This document shows, in pieces, positions 17,345 through 26,562 of a stretch of DNA of 64,000 nucleotides. Source of the DNA: DTU019 sp050949825 (lineage in GTDB: Bacteria; Bacillota; Syntrophomonadia; Syntrophomonadales; Syntrophomonadaceae). Within the stretch, counting starts at the first letter, position 1. Each line of letters opens with the position of its first letter. The notes below the pieces were generated by a model. That model did not search any database. It saw only the letters and a program-made list of their open reading frames with translations, and was not told where the DNA came from. The DNA is taken from NCBI GenBank assembly GCA_050949825.1, contig JBMNGL010000013.1, forward strand, positions 124,001 to 188,000. The letters are read 5' to 3'. A program made the translations under genes and the position numbers.

Positions 17345-18547
17345 ATGCCTAAGACAGTCGGAATAGGTATCACCGGTAGTATCGCTGCCTATAAAATGGC
17401 GGAACTGGTTAGCCAACTGAAAAAAGACCCGGGCAACTTAGATGTGGTTGTCCTCATGACCGCAGGAGCAACCAGGTTTATCACCCCTTTGACAATGAAA
17501 ACCCTGTCCGGCCGCGAGGTCTTAACAGATTTATGGGCTGAGTCACAGGAGTGGAAGGTGCAGCATATCGGGGTGGCGGAACAGCTCGATCTTTTAGTTA
17601 TTGCACCAGCCACCGCCAACTTTATCGCCAAAATGGCTCATGGACTGGGTGATGATCTGCTCTCCACGGTAGTTCTGGCCAACACCGCGCCGGTACTGGT
17701 GGTTCCCGCCATGAATACCAATATGTATAAGAATCCCGTGGTGCAGGAAAATATTAAAAAGCTTATCAAAATGGGGGTTCATTTCATGGATCCAGGCACG
17801 GGCTTGCTGGCCTGCGGGGTCACTGGCGAAGGCAGGCTGCCTGAGGTGGGCTTAATATATGAACAAATAAAAAGACTGCTCTATCCCCGAACCGATCTGA
17901 TGGGCAAAAGGGTTATGGTTAATGCGGGGACAACCTGTGAAAATATCGATCCGGTGCGCTTTATTGCCAATCGCGGCACCGGTAAAATGGGTTATTGTAT
18001 TGCAGAAGAAGCAGCTTTGCGGGGCGCCGATGTGATTCTCGTCAGTGGTCATACCCCGCTTGATCCCCCGCCAGGGGTCAAATTAATCCCTATTTGGGGT
18101 GCACAAGAGATGTGTGATGTTATGCTTAACTATCAACCGGCCTGCGATATTATCATTGGGGCAGCTGCAGTGGGGGATTTTGCCGTGGCCCGGGCAGCCG
18201 AACAGAAAATCAAGAAGTCGGATGATGAAGAGCAGACCTTGATGCTGGAACTGGTAAGAAACCCCGACATTCTTAAAACGCTGGGGGTCAGTAAAGCGCC
18301 TGGCCAGATCATGGTCGGATTTGCTGCAGAAACGGAGCATGTACTGGAAAATGCCCGCAAGAAGCTGGCCGCTAAAAACCTGGATTTCATTGTTGCCAAT
18401 GATGTCACCATGGAAGGTGCCGGTTTTGCAGTTGACACTAATATTGTGACCCTGATTGATCGCAATGGTGAGGTATTAGCCCTGCCCAAGATGAGCAAAA
18501 GAGAAGTGGCGGTAGCGATTATTGATAAGATTGTTGCTTTGCTGTAA
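17345..18547 (+). CDS. coaBC: Bifunctional phosphopantothenoylcysteine decarboxylase / phosphopantothenate-cysteine ligase
   Basis: A 400-residue coenzyme A biosynthesis enzyme with two domains. The N-terminal flavoprotein decarboxylase (CoaC) has GITGSIAAYK, the active-site region APATANFIAKMAHG and PAMNTNMY. The C-terminal CTP-dependent ligase (CoaB) has the NAGTTCENIDPVRFI segment, and AAVGDF and FAAETE further on. ATG 17345 is preceded by GGAGGA. Length and order match the family. Confidence 0.96.
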   Translation: MPKTVGIGITGSIAAYKMAELVSQLKKDPGNLDVVVLMTAGATRFITPLTMKTLSGREVLTDLWAESQEWKVQHIGVAEQLDLLVIAPATANFIAKMAHGLGDDLLSTVVLANTAPVLVVPAMNTNMYKNPVVQENIKKLIKMGVHFMDPGTGLLACGVTGEGRLPEVGLIYEQIKRLLYPRTDLMGKRVMVNAGTTCENIDPVRFIANRGTGKMGYCIAEEAALRGADVILVSGHTPLDPPPGVKLIPIWGAQEMCDVMLNYQPACDIIIGAAAVGDFAVARAAEQKIKKSDDEEQTLMLELVRNPDILKTLGVSKAPGQIMVGFAAETEHVLENARKKLAAKNLDFIVANDVTMEGAGFAVDTNIVTLIDRNGEVLALPKMSKREVAVAIIDKIVALL

Positions 18548-18573
18548 TACCATTAGAAGGAGATGAAAACAGG

Positions 18574-19764
18574 GTGACCAAAACATTATTCACTTCCGAA
18601 TCGGTTACGGAAGGTCATCCCGATAAAATCGCGGATCAGATTTCCGATACCATACTGGATGCAATTTTAACCCAGGATCCTTATGGACGGGTAGCGGCTG
18701 AAACCCTGGTTACCACCGGCCTGGTTATGGTGTCAGGTGAAATCACCACTGATTGCTATGTGGACATTCCCAAGCTGGTTAGACAGACGGTGCGGGAAAT
18801 TGGCTATACCCGCGCCAAATTTGGCTTTGATTCAGAAACCTGTGCGGTTATTACTTCTCTGGATGAACAGTCCGGGGATATTGCCATGGGGGTTGACCGG
18901 GCTTATGAAACCAAAAGCGGCGCCATGCAGGACGAAGACATCGAAAGCCTGGGAGCCGGCGATCAGGGTATGATGTTCGGCTATGCCAGCAATGAAACCG
19001 AAGAGCTGATGCCGATGCCGATTGCGCTGGCCCATAAGCTGGCCCAGCGCCTCTCCTGGGTGCGCAAACAGCAGCTTATGCCCTATTTACGCCCGGATGG
19101 CAAAACCCAGGTCACGGTAGAATATATTGACAACCGGCCGGTGCGCATTGATACCATCGTGATCTCCTGCCAGCACCATCCCGACGTGGATCATGCCACC
19201 ATTGAACGGGACATCCTGGAGCATGTGATTAGACCGATGGTTTCTCCTGGAATGCTGGATGAAAAAACCAGGTATTTGGTCAATCCGACCGGACGCTTTG
19301 TAATTGGCGGTCCGCAGGGCGACTGCGGACTGACCGGACGCAAAATCATTGTCGATACCTATGGCGGTATGGCCCGTCATGGGGGCGGCGCTTTTTCGGG
19401 CAAGGATCCCACCAAAGTTGACCGTTCGGCAGCCTATGCAGCCCGTTATGTAGCCAAGAACATTGTGGCCGCAGGCATTGCTGACCGCTGTGAGATTCAA
19501 TTAGCCTATGCCATCGGTGTGGCCCGACCTATATCGGTGCAGGTGGAGACCTTTGGCACCGGCAGGATATCTGACGAACAGATTGCTGCATTGATTGATA
19601 AGAATTTCGACCTCCGCCCCGGAGCGATTATCAAGGATTTGCAGTTGAGAAGACCAATTTATCAAAAAACCGCAGCATTTGGTCATTTCGGCCGCAACGA
19701 TCCTGATTTTACCTGGGAGCGCACCGATAAAGCCGAATCTTTAAGGCAGCAGGCCGGAATATAG
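18574..19764 (+). CDS. metK: S-adenosylmethionine synthetase
   Basis: A 396-residue MetK making SAM from methionine and ATP. It has SVTEGHPDKIADQISD at the N-terminus, GAGDQGMMFGYA, GGAFSGKDPTKVDRSAAY and a conserved C-terminal GHFGR. GTG 18574 has AGAAGGAGAT about ten bases upstream. Only 26 bases separate it from coaBC, so there is no SAM riboswitch here; it probably belongs to the upstream operon. Confidence 0.97.
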   Translation: MTKTLFTSESVTEGHPDKIADQISDTILDAILTQDPYGRVAAETLVTTGLVMVSGEITTDCYVDIPKLVRQTVREIGYTRAKFGFDSETCAVITSLDEQSGDIAMGVDRAYETKSGAMQDEDIESLGAGDQGMMFGYASNETEELMPMPIALAHKLAQRLSWVRKQQLMPYLRPDGKTQVTVEYIDNRPVRIDTIVISCQHHPDVDHATIERDILEHVIRPMVSPGMLDEKTRYLVNPTGRFVIGGPQGDCGLTGRKIIVDTYGGMARHGGGAFSGKDPTKVDRSAAYAARYVAKNIVAAGIADRCEIQLAYAIGVARPISVQVETFGTGRISDEQIAALIDKNFDLRPGAIIKDLQLRRPIYQKTAAFGHFGRNDPDFTWERTDKAESLRQQAGI

Positions 19765-19776
19765 AGCATAATTATT

Positions 19777-19858
19777 GAAAAAAGGACTATCATTCCGCAG
19801 ATCAATGCAGACATTGAGCCTACAGGCTGTTGTCGCATCAATCTGCGGTCTCCTTTTT
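19777..19858 (+). terminator. Long bulged hairpin terminator between metK and priA
   Basis: AAAAAAGGA and CCGCAGAT on the left pair with ATCTGCGG and TCCTTTTTT on the right, around an inner AGCCTACAGGCT hairpin. The final run of T follows the last stem. It likely ends the metK transcript and, being A-rich on the other side, could act in both directions. Confidence 0.8.
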
Positions 19859-19889
19859 TGCTGACCGTTGGGGAAAGAGGGACACAGAA

Positions 19890-22274
19890 ATGCGTTGTGT
19901 ACAAATCCTTATCAACCTGCCTACAACGCGCATGGATAAACATCTAACCTATCGGGTGCCTGAGCATATTCAGGACCAGGATCTGTTTGGCAAGCGTGTT
20001 TTGGTCCGCCTGGGGACTCAGGTGGTGGAAGGGTATGTGGTAGCTGATCATACCCCTGCGGTCCGGCAGGATATGAAGCCGGTATTACAGGTACTGGATC
20101 AACAAGCCGTAATAAGCCCTGCCATGCTGGACCTGGCCCATTGGATGGCTGAAAACTACTTATGCCCGGTATCCATGGCCCTGGGCGCAATCCTGCCCGG
20201 ACCCCTGCATCGTAAAAGGGGCCAAGTGGTGATACCTCTTATAGAGCCTGATGAGGAAACCGACAGCGGGGAGATCGGTACTGCCGCCAGGGATCTTTTG
20301 GAGCAGCTCTGGACATTTGGTCAACTGGGCTATCAGCAGGCCTTGAAAATGCTCTCTGATGAAGAATTGCAGCGACTCATGAAAAAAGGCTGGGTGATAC
20401 TATCCAGTTATTATCATATGGCCGCCGTGGAACCGGAACGATATTATGTGGTGGGGGACTATGACCCCGCTCGGAATGAAGCCTTGCTGCAGAAAAGAGC
20501 CCCCCGGCAAGCCCAGGCCATGCAAATCTGCCAGCAGAAAGGATTAATCGAAGCCAAAGCCTTGGAGAAGCTGGTGCCCAGGTCCAGCCTCAAGGCCTTG
20601 CTGAACAAAGGTTGGCTGCGCCTGACCGAACCGGCGCCTGCCCCTGTGGAGGAGGAACAGGTTCTGACCCCGGAGCAGGGTGCGGTGCTGACTGCACTGG
20701 AACCGGCTTTAAAGTCTGCCCGGTCCAGCACCTGGCTATTGCACGGGGTTACCGCCAGCGGCAAAACCGAAGTATACCTGCAGGCCATTAATAAGGTGAT
20801 AAAAACCGGGCGACAGGCTATCATGCTGGTTCCTGAAATAGCCTTGACCCGGCATTTGGAACAGGTTTATCGAGCCCGCCTGTCACGCCTGGCGGTGCTG
20901 CACAGCCTTATGCCCGCCCGGGAGCGTTATCAGGCCTGGCAGCAAATCCAGCGGGGTGAAATAGATGTGGTCTTAGGAACCCGCTCGGCGGTGTTTGCGC
21001 CACTTAATCGTCTGGGTTTGATCATTCTCGACGAGGAGCATGAATCGACTTATAAACAGGAGGAAACCCCGCGCTACCATGCTCGGGAAGTGGCTCTGGC
21101 ACGGGCGCGGATAGAGCAGGCCATGGTGATTCTGGGCAGCGCTACCCCATCTCTGGAAAGCTATTACCGAGCCGTAAAGGGGGATTTTCGTCTGCTGACC
21201 ATGAAAGAGCGCATCTATCCGTCCCATTTGCCCCAGGTGAGAGTAATAGATATGCGCCGCCATTATCGCCCTGGTCGGCAACAGGCCATATCGGCGGAAT
21301 TGGCGGTGCAGATGGCAGCCAGGCTGGAACGGGGCCAGCAAATCATACTGTTTTTAAACCGGCGCGGCCACTCTCCCCTGATCATGTGCAGGTCTTGCGG
21401 ACAGAACATGATGTGCCCCCATTGTGCGGTGTCATTAACCTATCATCGCGACCGGGCCAGTTATCTGTGTCATTACTGCTACTATAGCCAGGCTGCGGTG
21501 CAGCTGTGCCCCTCATGCGGAAAGGAAGGGCTTGCTCCCCTGGGTTACGGTACCCAAAAGGTGGAGGAAGAAGTCAAAACCCTGTTTCCCCGGGCCCGAA
21601 TTGGGCGATTGGATGTGGACAGCAGCCGCAAGGCAGGTGCGCAAAAAAGCATCTTGAATAGCATGAAAATGCGGGAAATGGATATTTTAATCGGCACCCA
21701 GATGGTTGCCAAGGGGCTTGATTATCCCGGGGTAAGCCTGGTGGGAATAGTGGATGCGGATATTACCCTTAACCTGCCGGATTTTCGCGCTGCCGAGCGT
21801 ACCTTGCAGTTGATTGTGCAGGCGGCCGGAAGGGCTGGCCGCGGCCTGGAACCGGGGGAGGTGTTAATTCAAACCTATAACCCCGATAGTAAGGTTATAC
21901 AAATGGCCGCCAGCCAGGATTATGAACAATTTTATTTTAGTGAAATCGAATCAAGGCGCTTGCTGCAGTACCCGCCTTTCACCCATGTGCTGCGCATAGT
22001 GGTTGGGGAGAGGCAGGAGAAGCGGGCACGGGAAATTGCAGAGGATATTTTTACGTCGATTTATGAGATAATAGATGCTAAAGAAGATCAAATCACGGTT
22101 CTGGGACCGGCGCCATGCCCCATCGCCCGACTGCGGGGAAAATACCGCCAGCAGATCATAGTCAAGGCGGAAAACCGCACTTTATTGAGCAGTATTGGGC
22201 GCTCCTTGCAGGGACTGAAACATCTGCAGGGGCAGCGCATAGATGTAGATATGGACCCGATGTCAACTATGTAG
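19890..22274 (+). CDS. priA: Primosomal protein N', replication restart helicase
   Basis: A 794-residue PriA. It has an N-terminal DNA-binding domain, Walker A GVTASGKTE near residue 288, the DEEH box (LDEEHESTYKQEE) near 380, and a zinc-binding insert with eight Cys (CRSCGQNMMCPHC, then CHYCYY and LCPSCG) at about 500-547. This is followed by helicase motifs including QMVAKGLDYPGV and QAAGRAGRG. ATG 19890 gives the usual MRCVQILINLP-type start; the longer frame begins inside the preceding hairpin. Confidence 0.96.
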   Translation: MRCVQILINLPTTRMDKHLTYRVPEHIQDQDLFGKRVLVRLGTQVVEGYVVADHTPAVRQDMKPVLQVLDQQAVISPAMLDLAHWMAENYLCPVSMALGAILPGPLHRKRGQVVIPLIEPDEETDSGEIGTAARDLLEQLWTFGQLGYQQALKMLSDEELQRLMKKGWVILSSYYHMAAVEPERYYVVGDYDPARNEALLQKRAPRQAQAMQICQQKGLIEAKALEKLVPRSSLKALLNKGWLRLTEPAPAPVEEEQVLTPEQGAVLTALEPALKSARSSTWLLHGVTASGKTEVYLQAINKVIKTGRQAIMLVPEIALTRHLEQVYRARLSRLAVLHSLMPARERYQAWQQIQRGEIDVVLGTRSAVFAPLNRLGLIILDEEHESTYKQEETPRYHAREVALARARIEQAMVILGSATPSLESYYRAVKGDFRLLTMKERIYPSHLPQVRVIDMRRHYRPGRQQAISAELAVQMAARLERGQQIILFLNRRGHSPLIMCRSCGQNMMCPHCAVSLTYHRDRASYLCHYCYYSQAAVQLCPSCGKEGLAPLGYGTQKVEEEVKTLFPRARIGRLDVDSSRKAGAQKSILNSMKMREMDILIGTQMVAKGLDYPGVSLVGIVDADITLNLPDFRAAERTLQLIVQAAGRAGRGLEPGEVLIQTYNPDSKVIQMAASQDYEQFYFSEIESRRLLQYPPFTHVLRIVVGERQEKRAREIAEDIFTSIYEIIDAKEDQITVLGPAPCPIARLRGKYRQQIIVKAENRTLLSSIGRSLQGLKHLQGQRIDVDMDPMSTM

Positions 22275-22328
22275 CGCGGTATTCGGGGACAGTCCCAGGA
22301 CTTATTTGAGAGGTAAGGAGAGTGTTTA

Positions 22329-22784
22329 ATGGCCGTATACCAAGTGTTAAAGCTGCCAGACGAAACCTTGAGGACCCGTTCGGCTGCTGTCAGGAAGATT
22401 AATGACGGCGTTTTGCGGGTGCTGGATAATATGCGCGATACCCTTTATGCAGAAGAGGGCTTGGGTTTGGCAGCACCACAAATCGGGATCTTAAAACGGA
22501 TCATTGTAGTCGATACCGGGGAGCAGTATATTGAACTTATCAACCCGGAGATTATTGAAAGAGAAGGAGAGCAGACCAGCACCGAAGGCTGTCTCAGTGT
22601 ACCCGGTATAATAGGCCGGGTGAAGAGATCGCTGCATGTCAAAGTAAGCGGCTTGAATCGCCATGGCGAACAGATTACCATAATAGGCAGTGAATTGCTG
22701 GCCAAGGCATTGCAGCATGAAATTGACCACCTGGATGGCATCCTTTTTATTGATAAAGCCATAGAAACCAGAAAAGAACGATAA
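22329..22784 (+). CDS. def: Peptide deformylase
   Basis: A 151-residue enzyme that removes N-formyl groups from new proteins. All three motifs are present: GLGLAAPQIG, EGCLSVPG (metal Cys) and QHEIDHLDG (metal His pair). It is followed after 15 bases by fmt, the matching formyltransferase, as in many bacteria. Confidence 0.97.
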   Translation: MAVYQVLKLPDETLRTRSAAVRKINDGVLRVLDNMRDTLYAEEGLGLAAPQIGILKRIIVVDTGEQYIELINPEIIEREGEQTSTEGCLSVPGIIGRVKRSLHVKVSGLNRHGEQITIIGSELLAKALQHEIDHLDGILFIDKAIETRKER

Positions 22785-22799
22785 GCGGAGGCCTTAGTA

Positions 22800-23729
22800 T
22801 TGAAAATTGTATTTATGGGCACAGCCCAATTTGCGGTCGCCTCATTAAAGGCTTTGATTGATGCCGGGCAGACCATAAGCGGTGTTGTCACCCAGCCGGA
22901 CAAACCCAGTGGGCGCAGGCGTAAACTATCCAGCAGCCCGATTAAGGAGCAGGCTTTGCAGCATAAGCTCAGCCTGATCCAACCTGTCAGCATTAAATCA
23001 CCGGACGCCCTGGAGCAAATCCAGGCCTGGCAGCCTGATTTAATCGTGGTAGTGGCTTATGGACAGATTATACCTGCGACGATACTGGAATTGCCTCCCA
23101 GTGGATGCATCAATGTACACGGTTCTTTACTGCCCCGCTATCGCGGAGCAGCACCGATTCAACGGGCTATTATGAATGGGGAAACTCAGACCGGGGTTAC
23201 CACTATGTACATGGATGAAGGCGTAGATACCGGGGATATGATTATGCAGGCCGCCATTCCTATCGATGATCTTGTCGATTACGGGGAACTGCAGCAGCAG
23301 CTTGCCCAGGTGGGCGCTGATTTACTGCTGAAGACCGTAGCCGCCATCGCAGCCGGCACTGCGCCCCGAGAAAAACAGGAATCGAGCCTGGCCACCTATG
23401 CGCCGGCGTTAAAAGCAGCCGATGAACTGATCCAATGGGAGATGAAGGCGGTGGACATACATAATCAGATTCGGGCTTTAAGCCCTCAACCCGGAGCCTT
23501 TACCCGCTGGCAGGGCAGCAAGCTCAAGGTCTATAAGAGTCGGGTAGCAAGCTTCTCCGGGCAGGGTACGCCGGGTCTGGTGGAGGCCAGCGGCAGTCGA
23601 TTGGTGGTGCAAACCGGGCAGGGTCGCTTGGAACTCTTGGAGGTGCAAAAAGAAGGCCGTAAACGCATGCCGATCCGCGATTTTATGGCTGGTCAGCGCG
23701 GTGCCAGCGGCATTATGCTGGGGAGCTGA
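22800..23729 (+). CDS. fmt: Methionyl-tRNA formyltransferase
   Basis: A 309-residue enzyme that formylates initiator Met-tRNA. It shows the formyltransferase core, including the loop VTQPDKPSGRRRK and the active-site motif HGSLLPRYRGAAPIQ near residue 107, plus a C-terminal OB-like domain. The TTG start has GCGGAGG upstream. It is paired with def. Confidence 0.96.
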   Translation: MKIVFMGTAQFAVASLKALIDAGQTISGVVTQPDKPSGRRRKLSSSPIKEQALQHKLSLIQPVSIKSPDALEQIQAWQPDLIVVVAYGQIIPATILELPPSGCINVHGSLLPRYRGAAPIQRAIMNGETQTGVTTMYMDEGVDTGDMIMQAAIPIDDLVDYGELQQQLAQVGADLLLKTVAAIAAGTAPREKQESSLATYAPALKAADELIQWEMKAVDIHNQIRALSPQPGAFTRWQGSKLKVYKSRVASFSGQGTPGLVEASGSRLVVQTGQGRLELLEVQKEGRKRMPIRDFMAGQRGASGIMLGS

Positions 23730-23739
23730 GGGACAGGTT

Positions 23740-24495
23740 ATGGAAACCAGGAAACGTCTGTATGTGGGTTTGCTCGGTGCCAGTCTGTTAATGGCAGCAG
23801 CTCTGGTCATCTTGGTATGGTACCTGCTTTCACACCGGGAAATGATCATCAATCAAGTCTTGCTGGTGGGGGTGGCGGTCTTTACGGTGGTGCTCTTTGC
23901 CATCCTGGGGTTGGGCATTTTGGCCATTGTGATAATGATTATTCGTTCCAAAACCATACCGTCGCTGGAAAATCTGACTCAGTGGGCTAACGAATTGCTT
24001 TTCCCCCTGGCATTATTAATAGGGAGATTTTTTGGCATTGAAAAAGAAAAAATCCTTAAATCTTATATTTCTGTGAATAACTATTTAGTAGGGAACAAAA
24101 AACTGGCCCTAAAGGGTCAGGATATTCTGATCTTACTGCCGCATTGCCTGCAAAATGCAGAGTGCAAGTTTAAGATCACCATCGACATAGATAATTGCAA
24201 GGATTGTGGAAAATGTAAGATTAGTGCCTTGCGGGAATTGGCCGACCGCTACCGGGTCAAATTGCGGGTGGCTACCGGCGGCACCCTGGCACGAAAATGG
24301 ATCAAAGAAAACCAACCCAAGGCAGTTATCGCTATTGCTTGCGAGCGAGATTTGTCCTCGGGGATCCACGAAACCGGAGAACTTCCCGTACTGGGGGTTC
24401 TCAACTGCAGGCCCCATGGGCCCTGTATTAATACCGACGTTGACGTGGCAGAGATAGAAAAGGCTCTGCAGACCATCAGCAAAGGAGGCACCTGA
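23740..24495 (+). CDS. DUF116 membrane protein
   Basis: A 251-residue DUF116 protein. Two transmembrane helices (about residues 8-30 and 40-65) precede a cytoplasmic Cys-rich domain with LLPHCLQNAECK, CKDCGKCK, a conserved ACERDL and CRPHGPC. The Cys pattern suggests metal or iron-sulfur binding. No function is established for the family. ATG 23740 has GAGGGA upstream; the longer frame begins inside fmt. It overlaps yugP by one base. Confidence 0.88.
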   Translation: METRKRLYVGLLGASLLMAAALVILVWYLLSHREMIINQVLLVGVAVFTVVLFAILGLGILAIVIMIIRSKTIPSLENLTQWANELLFPLALLIGRFFGIEKEKILKSYISVNNYLVGNKKLALKGQDILILLPHCLQNAECKFKITIDIDNCKDCGKCKISALRELADRYRVKLRVATGGTLARKWIKENQPKAVIAIACERDLSSGIHETGELPVLGVLNCRPHGPCINTDVDVAEIEKALQTISKGGT

Positions 24496-25169
24496 TGACT
24501 TATTTGCTTTTTATACTACCCGCCCTGGCTCTATCGTTGTATGCGCAGTTTAAGATCAAATCGACCTTTGAAAAGTATTCTCGGGTTCACTCCCAGCGGG
24601 GCATTACCGGGCGTGAAGCAGCCGCTACCATATTGCGCCGCAACCAGCTGGGCAGCATTGCCGTCGAAGCGGTGGGGGGCTCTTTATCGGATCATTATGA
24701 TCCCGGTGCCCATGCGGTGCGGCTGTCAGAACCGGTTTACGGCAGCAGTTCTCTGGCGGCCATTGGGGTGGCGGCCCATGAAAGTGGTCATGCCATACAG
24801 CACAGCCAGCGCTACGGCCTGTTGGAACTGCGCCACAGCATCGTGCCCATTAGCAATTTTGCCTCCTCGGCATCATTTCCGATCCTCTTGCTGGGCTTCA
24901 TATTGAGAAGCCCCGGCTTAATCCTGGGAGGCATAGTATTATTCAGCCTGGTGGTGTTGTTTCATGTGGTGACCCTGCCGGTGGAGATCAACGCCTCGCG
25001 CCGGGCCATTGCTGAGCTTGGTTCAGCCGGTCTGGTGAGCCATGATGAGATCCCCATGATAAAACAGGTTTTAGGCGCAGCCGCTCTGACCTATCTGGCA
25101 GCTACAATATCGGCGCTGTCCAACCTGGTCTATTACTTATTAATTTTTATGGGAGGAGACGACAATTAA
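24495..25169 (+). CDS. YugP-like membrane zinc metallopeptidase
   Basis: A 224-residue membrane protein of the YugP (PF04298) family. The zinc motif HESGH lies in GVAAHESGHAIQHSQ near residue 94, and hydrophobic segments are at the N-terminus and on both sides of the core. The substrate is unknown. The start overlaps the DUF116 stop (TGATG), and the gene leads into rsmB, whose likely start overlaps its stop. Confidence 0.92.
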   Translation: MTYLLFILPALALSLYAQFKIKSTFEKYSRVHSQRGITGREAAATILRRNQLGSIAVEAVGGSLSDHYDPGAHAVRLSEPVYGSSSLAAIGVAAHESGHAIQHSQRYGLLELRHSIVPISNFASSASFPILLLGFILRSPGLILGGIVLFSLVVLFHVVTLPVEINASRRAIAELGSAGLVSHDEIPMIKQVLGAAALTYLAATISALSNLVYYLLIFMGGDDN

Positions 25170-26562
25170 GCAGCCTTCTGTCCGCGATGGGCAACTAAAG
25201 GAACATGCTGCGCAGGCGCGCCAGATCGCTGTGCAGATCGTCTATGAGGTTTTTGAAAAAGGGGCCTATGCCAATGTGGCCCTGGAACGCACCTTGCGCA
25301 GCAGTTCCCTGGCGGGGATGAACCGCAGCCTGGTAACTGAAATTGTAAATGGCAGCATAAGAATGGTCAGGCACCTTGATTGGGTGCTTGATCTGTTTTT
25401 AGCCAAACCGATCAGCAAACAGCAGCCCTGGGTGCGCAATATCCTGCGCGTCTCCCTTTACCAACTTATTTTTATGGACCGCATCCCTGCTTATGCCTGT
25501 GTAAATGACGCGGTAAGCATGGCCGTCTCGATTGCCGGTCAGCGTCTTGGCTCCGTTGTAAACGGGGTTTTGCGCAATTATTTGCGCCGCCAAGGAGAGG
25601 TCCAGATACCTGCTGACGATATGCTGCAGCACCTGGCTATCAAGTATTCATATCCCGATTGGCTGGTCCAAGAATTTGTGGAGCTGGGCGATGTTATACT
25701 GGCAGAGGAAATGCTGGGCTACATGAATCAGCCCCCCGCGTTGGTGGCCCGCAACAATCTCATGAGGATCAGCCGGGATGATCTGGTAAAAAGGCTGCAA
25801 GGGGAAGGGGTAGATAGCGAGGCCGGCCTCTATACACCCTGGTCAGTGCGCTTCAAGGGTCTTAAACAGGCTTTGACAGAATTGACCTCCTATAAAGAAG
25901 GGCTGTTTTATCTGCAAAATGAAGGTTCCATGCTGGCGGCGGCCATTTTGGATCCGCCTTTACAGGGGATGGTGTACGACCTCGGTGCCGGGGTGGGAGG
26001 GAAAAGCACTCACCTGGCAGAAATTATGGGGAATCAGGGGCAGATCGTAGCGGTAGAGTTGCATGCCCATAAACTGCGCCTGTTGGAAGAGAATTGCCGA
26101 CGCCTGGGAATTGGCAATGTGCTCCCCCTGCAAAGTGATCTGCTGCAGCTTGCCGCTGAATGCCGCCCAGCCGAGCGGGTGTTGTTGGATGCGCCCTGTT
26201 CGGGATGGGGGGTCTTAAATCGTCGCTCTGACGCCAGGTGGCGCCAAAGCAGGCAGGAGATTGCAGCTCTGCCCCAACTGCAATATGAAATGCTGCAGGC
26301 CGCTGCGGAATTGGTTAAACCAGGGGGACTCCTTTTGTACAGTACCTGCACTATCAATAGGCGCGAAAACGAGCAAGTGGTAACCCGCTTCCTGGACCAG
26401 GCCCCTTTTTCAATGCAAGGCTTCGCAGACAAGATCGGATTTTTTCCGTTGGCAGCGGCTGACTACGAGCAGGCGGCCCGGGGATGGTTGTCCTTGCTGC
26501 CCGGTCGATATGATTGTGATGGGATGTTTTATGCTTTACTGAGGAGGCAGGCCGTCATATGA
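25165..26562 (+). CDS. rsmB: 16S rRNA (cytosine-967-C5) methyltransferase
   Basis: A protein of about 465 residues. The N-terminal NusB-like RNA-binding domain (AVQIVYEVFEKGAYANVAL) is followed by a SAM-dependent methyltransferase domain with the SAM motif VYDLGAGVGGKSTH. The catalytic Cys motifs are DAPCSGWG and STCTI. No ATG or GTG with an SD fits the usual N-terminus. ATT 25165 has GGGAGGAG six bases upstream and overlaps the yugP stop, giving normal family length. GTG 25231 would drop part of the NusB-like domain. Confidence 0.93.
   Translation: MKQPSVRDGQLKEHAAQARQIAVQIVYEVFEKGAYANVALERTLRSSSLAGMNRSLVTEIVNGSIRMVRHLDWVLDLFLAKPISKQQPWVRNILRVSLYQLIFMDRIPAYACVNDAVSMAVSIAGQRLGSVVNGVLRNYLRRQGEVQIPADDMLQHLAIKYSYPDWLVQEFVELGDVILAEEMLGYMNQPPALVARNNLMRISRDDLVKRLQGEGVDSEAGLYTPWSVRFKGLKQALTELTSYKEGLFYLQNEGSMLAAAILDPPLQGMVYDLGAGVGGKSTHLAEIMGNQGQIVAVELHAHKLRLLEENCRRLGIGNVLPLQSDLLQLAAECRPAERVLLDAPCSGWGVLNRRSDARWRQSRQEIAALPQLQYEMLQAAAELVKPGGLLLYSTCTINRRENEQVVTRFLDQAPFSMQGFADKIGFFPLAAADYEQAARGWLSLLPGRYDCDGMFYALLRRQAVI

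Noticed and set aside
18548..18573. SAM riboswitch ahead of metK
   Set aside because: Only 26 bases lie between coaBC and metK, too short for the aptamer.
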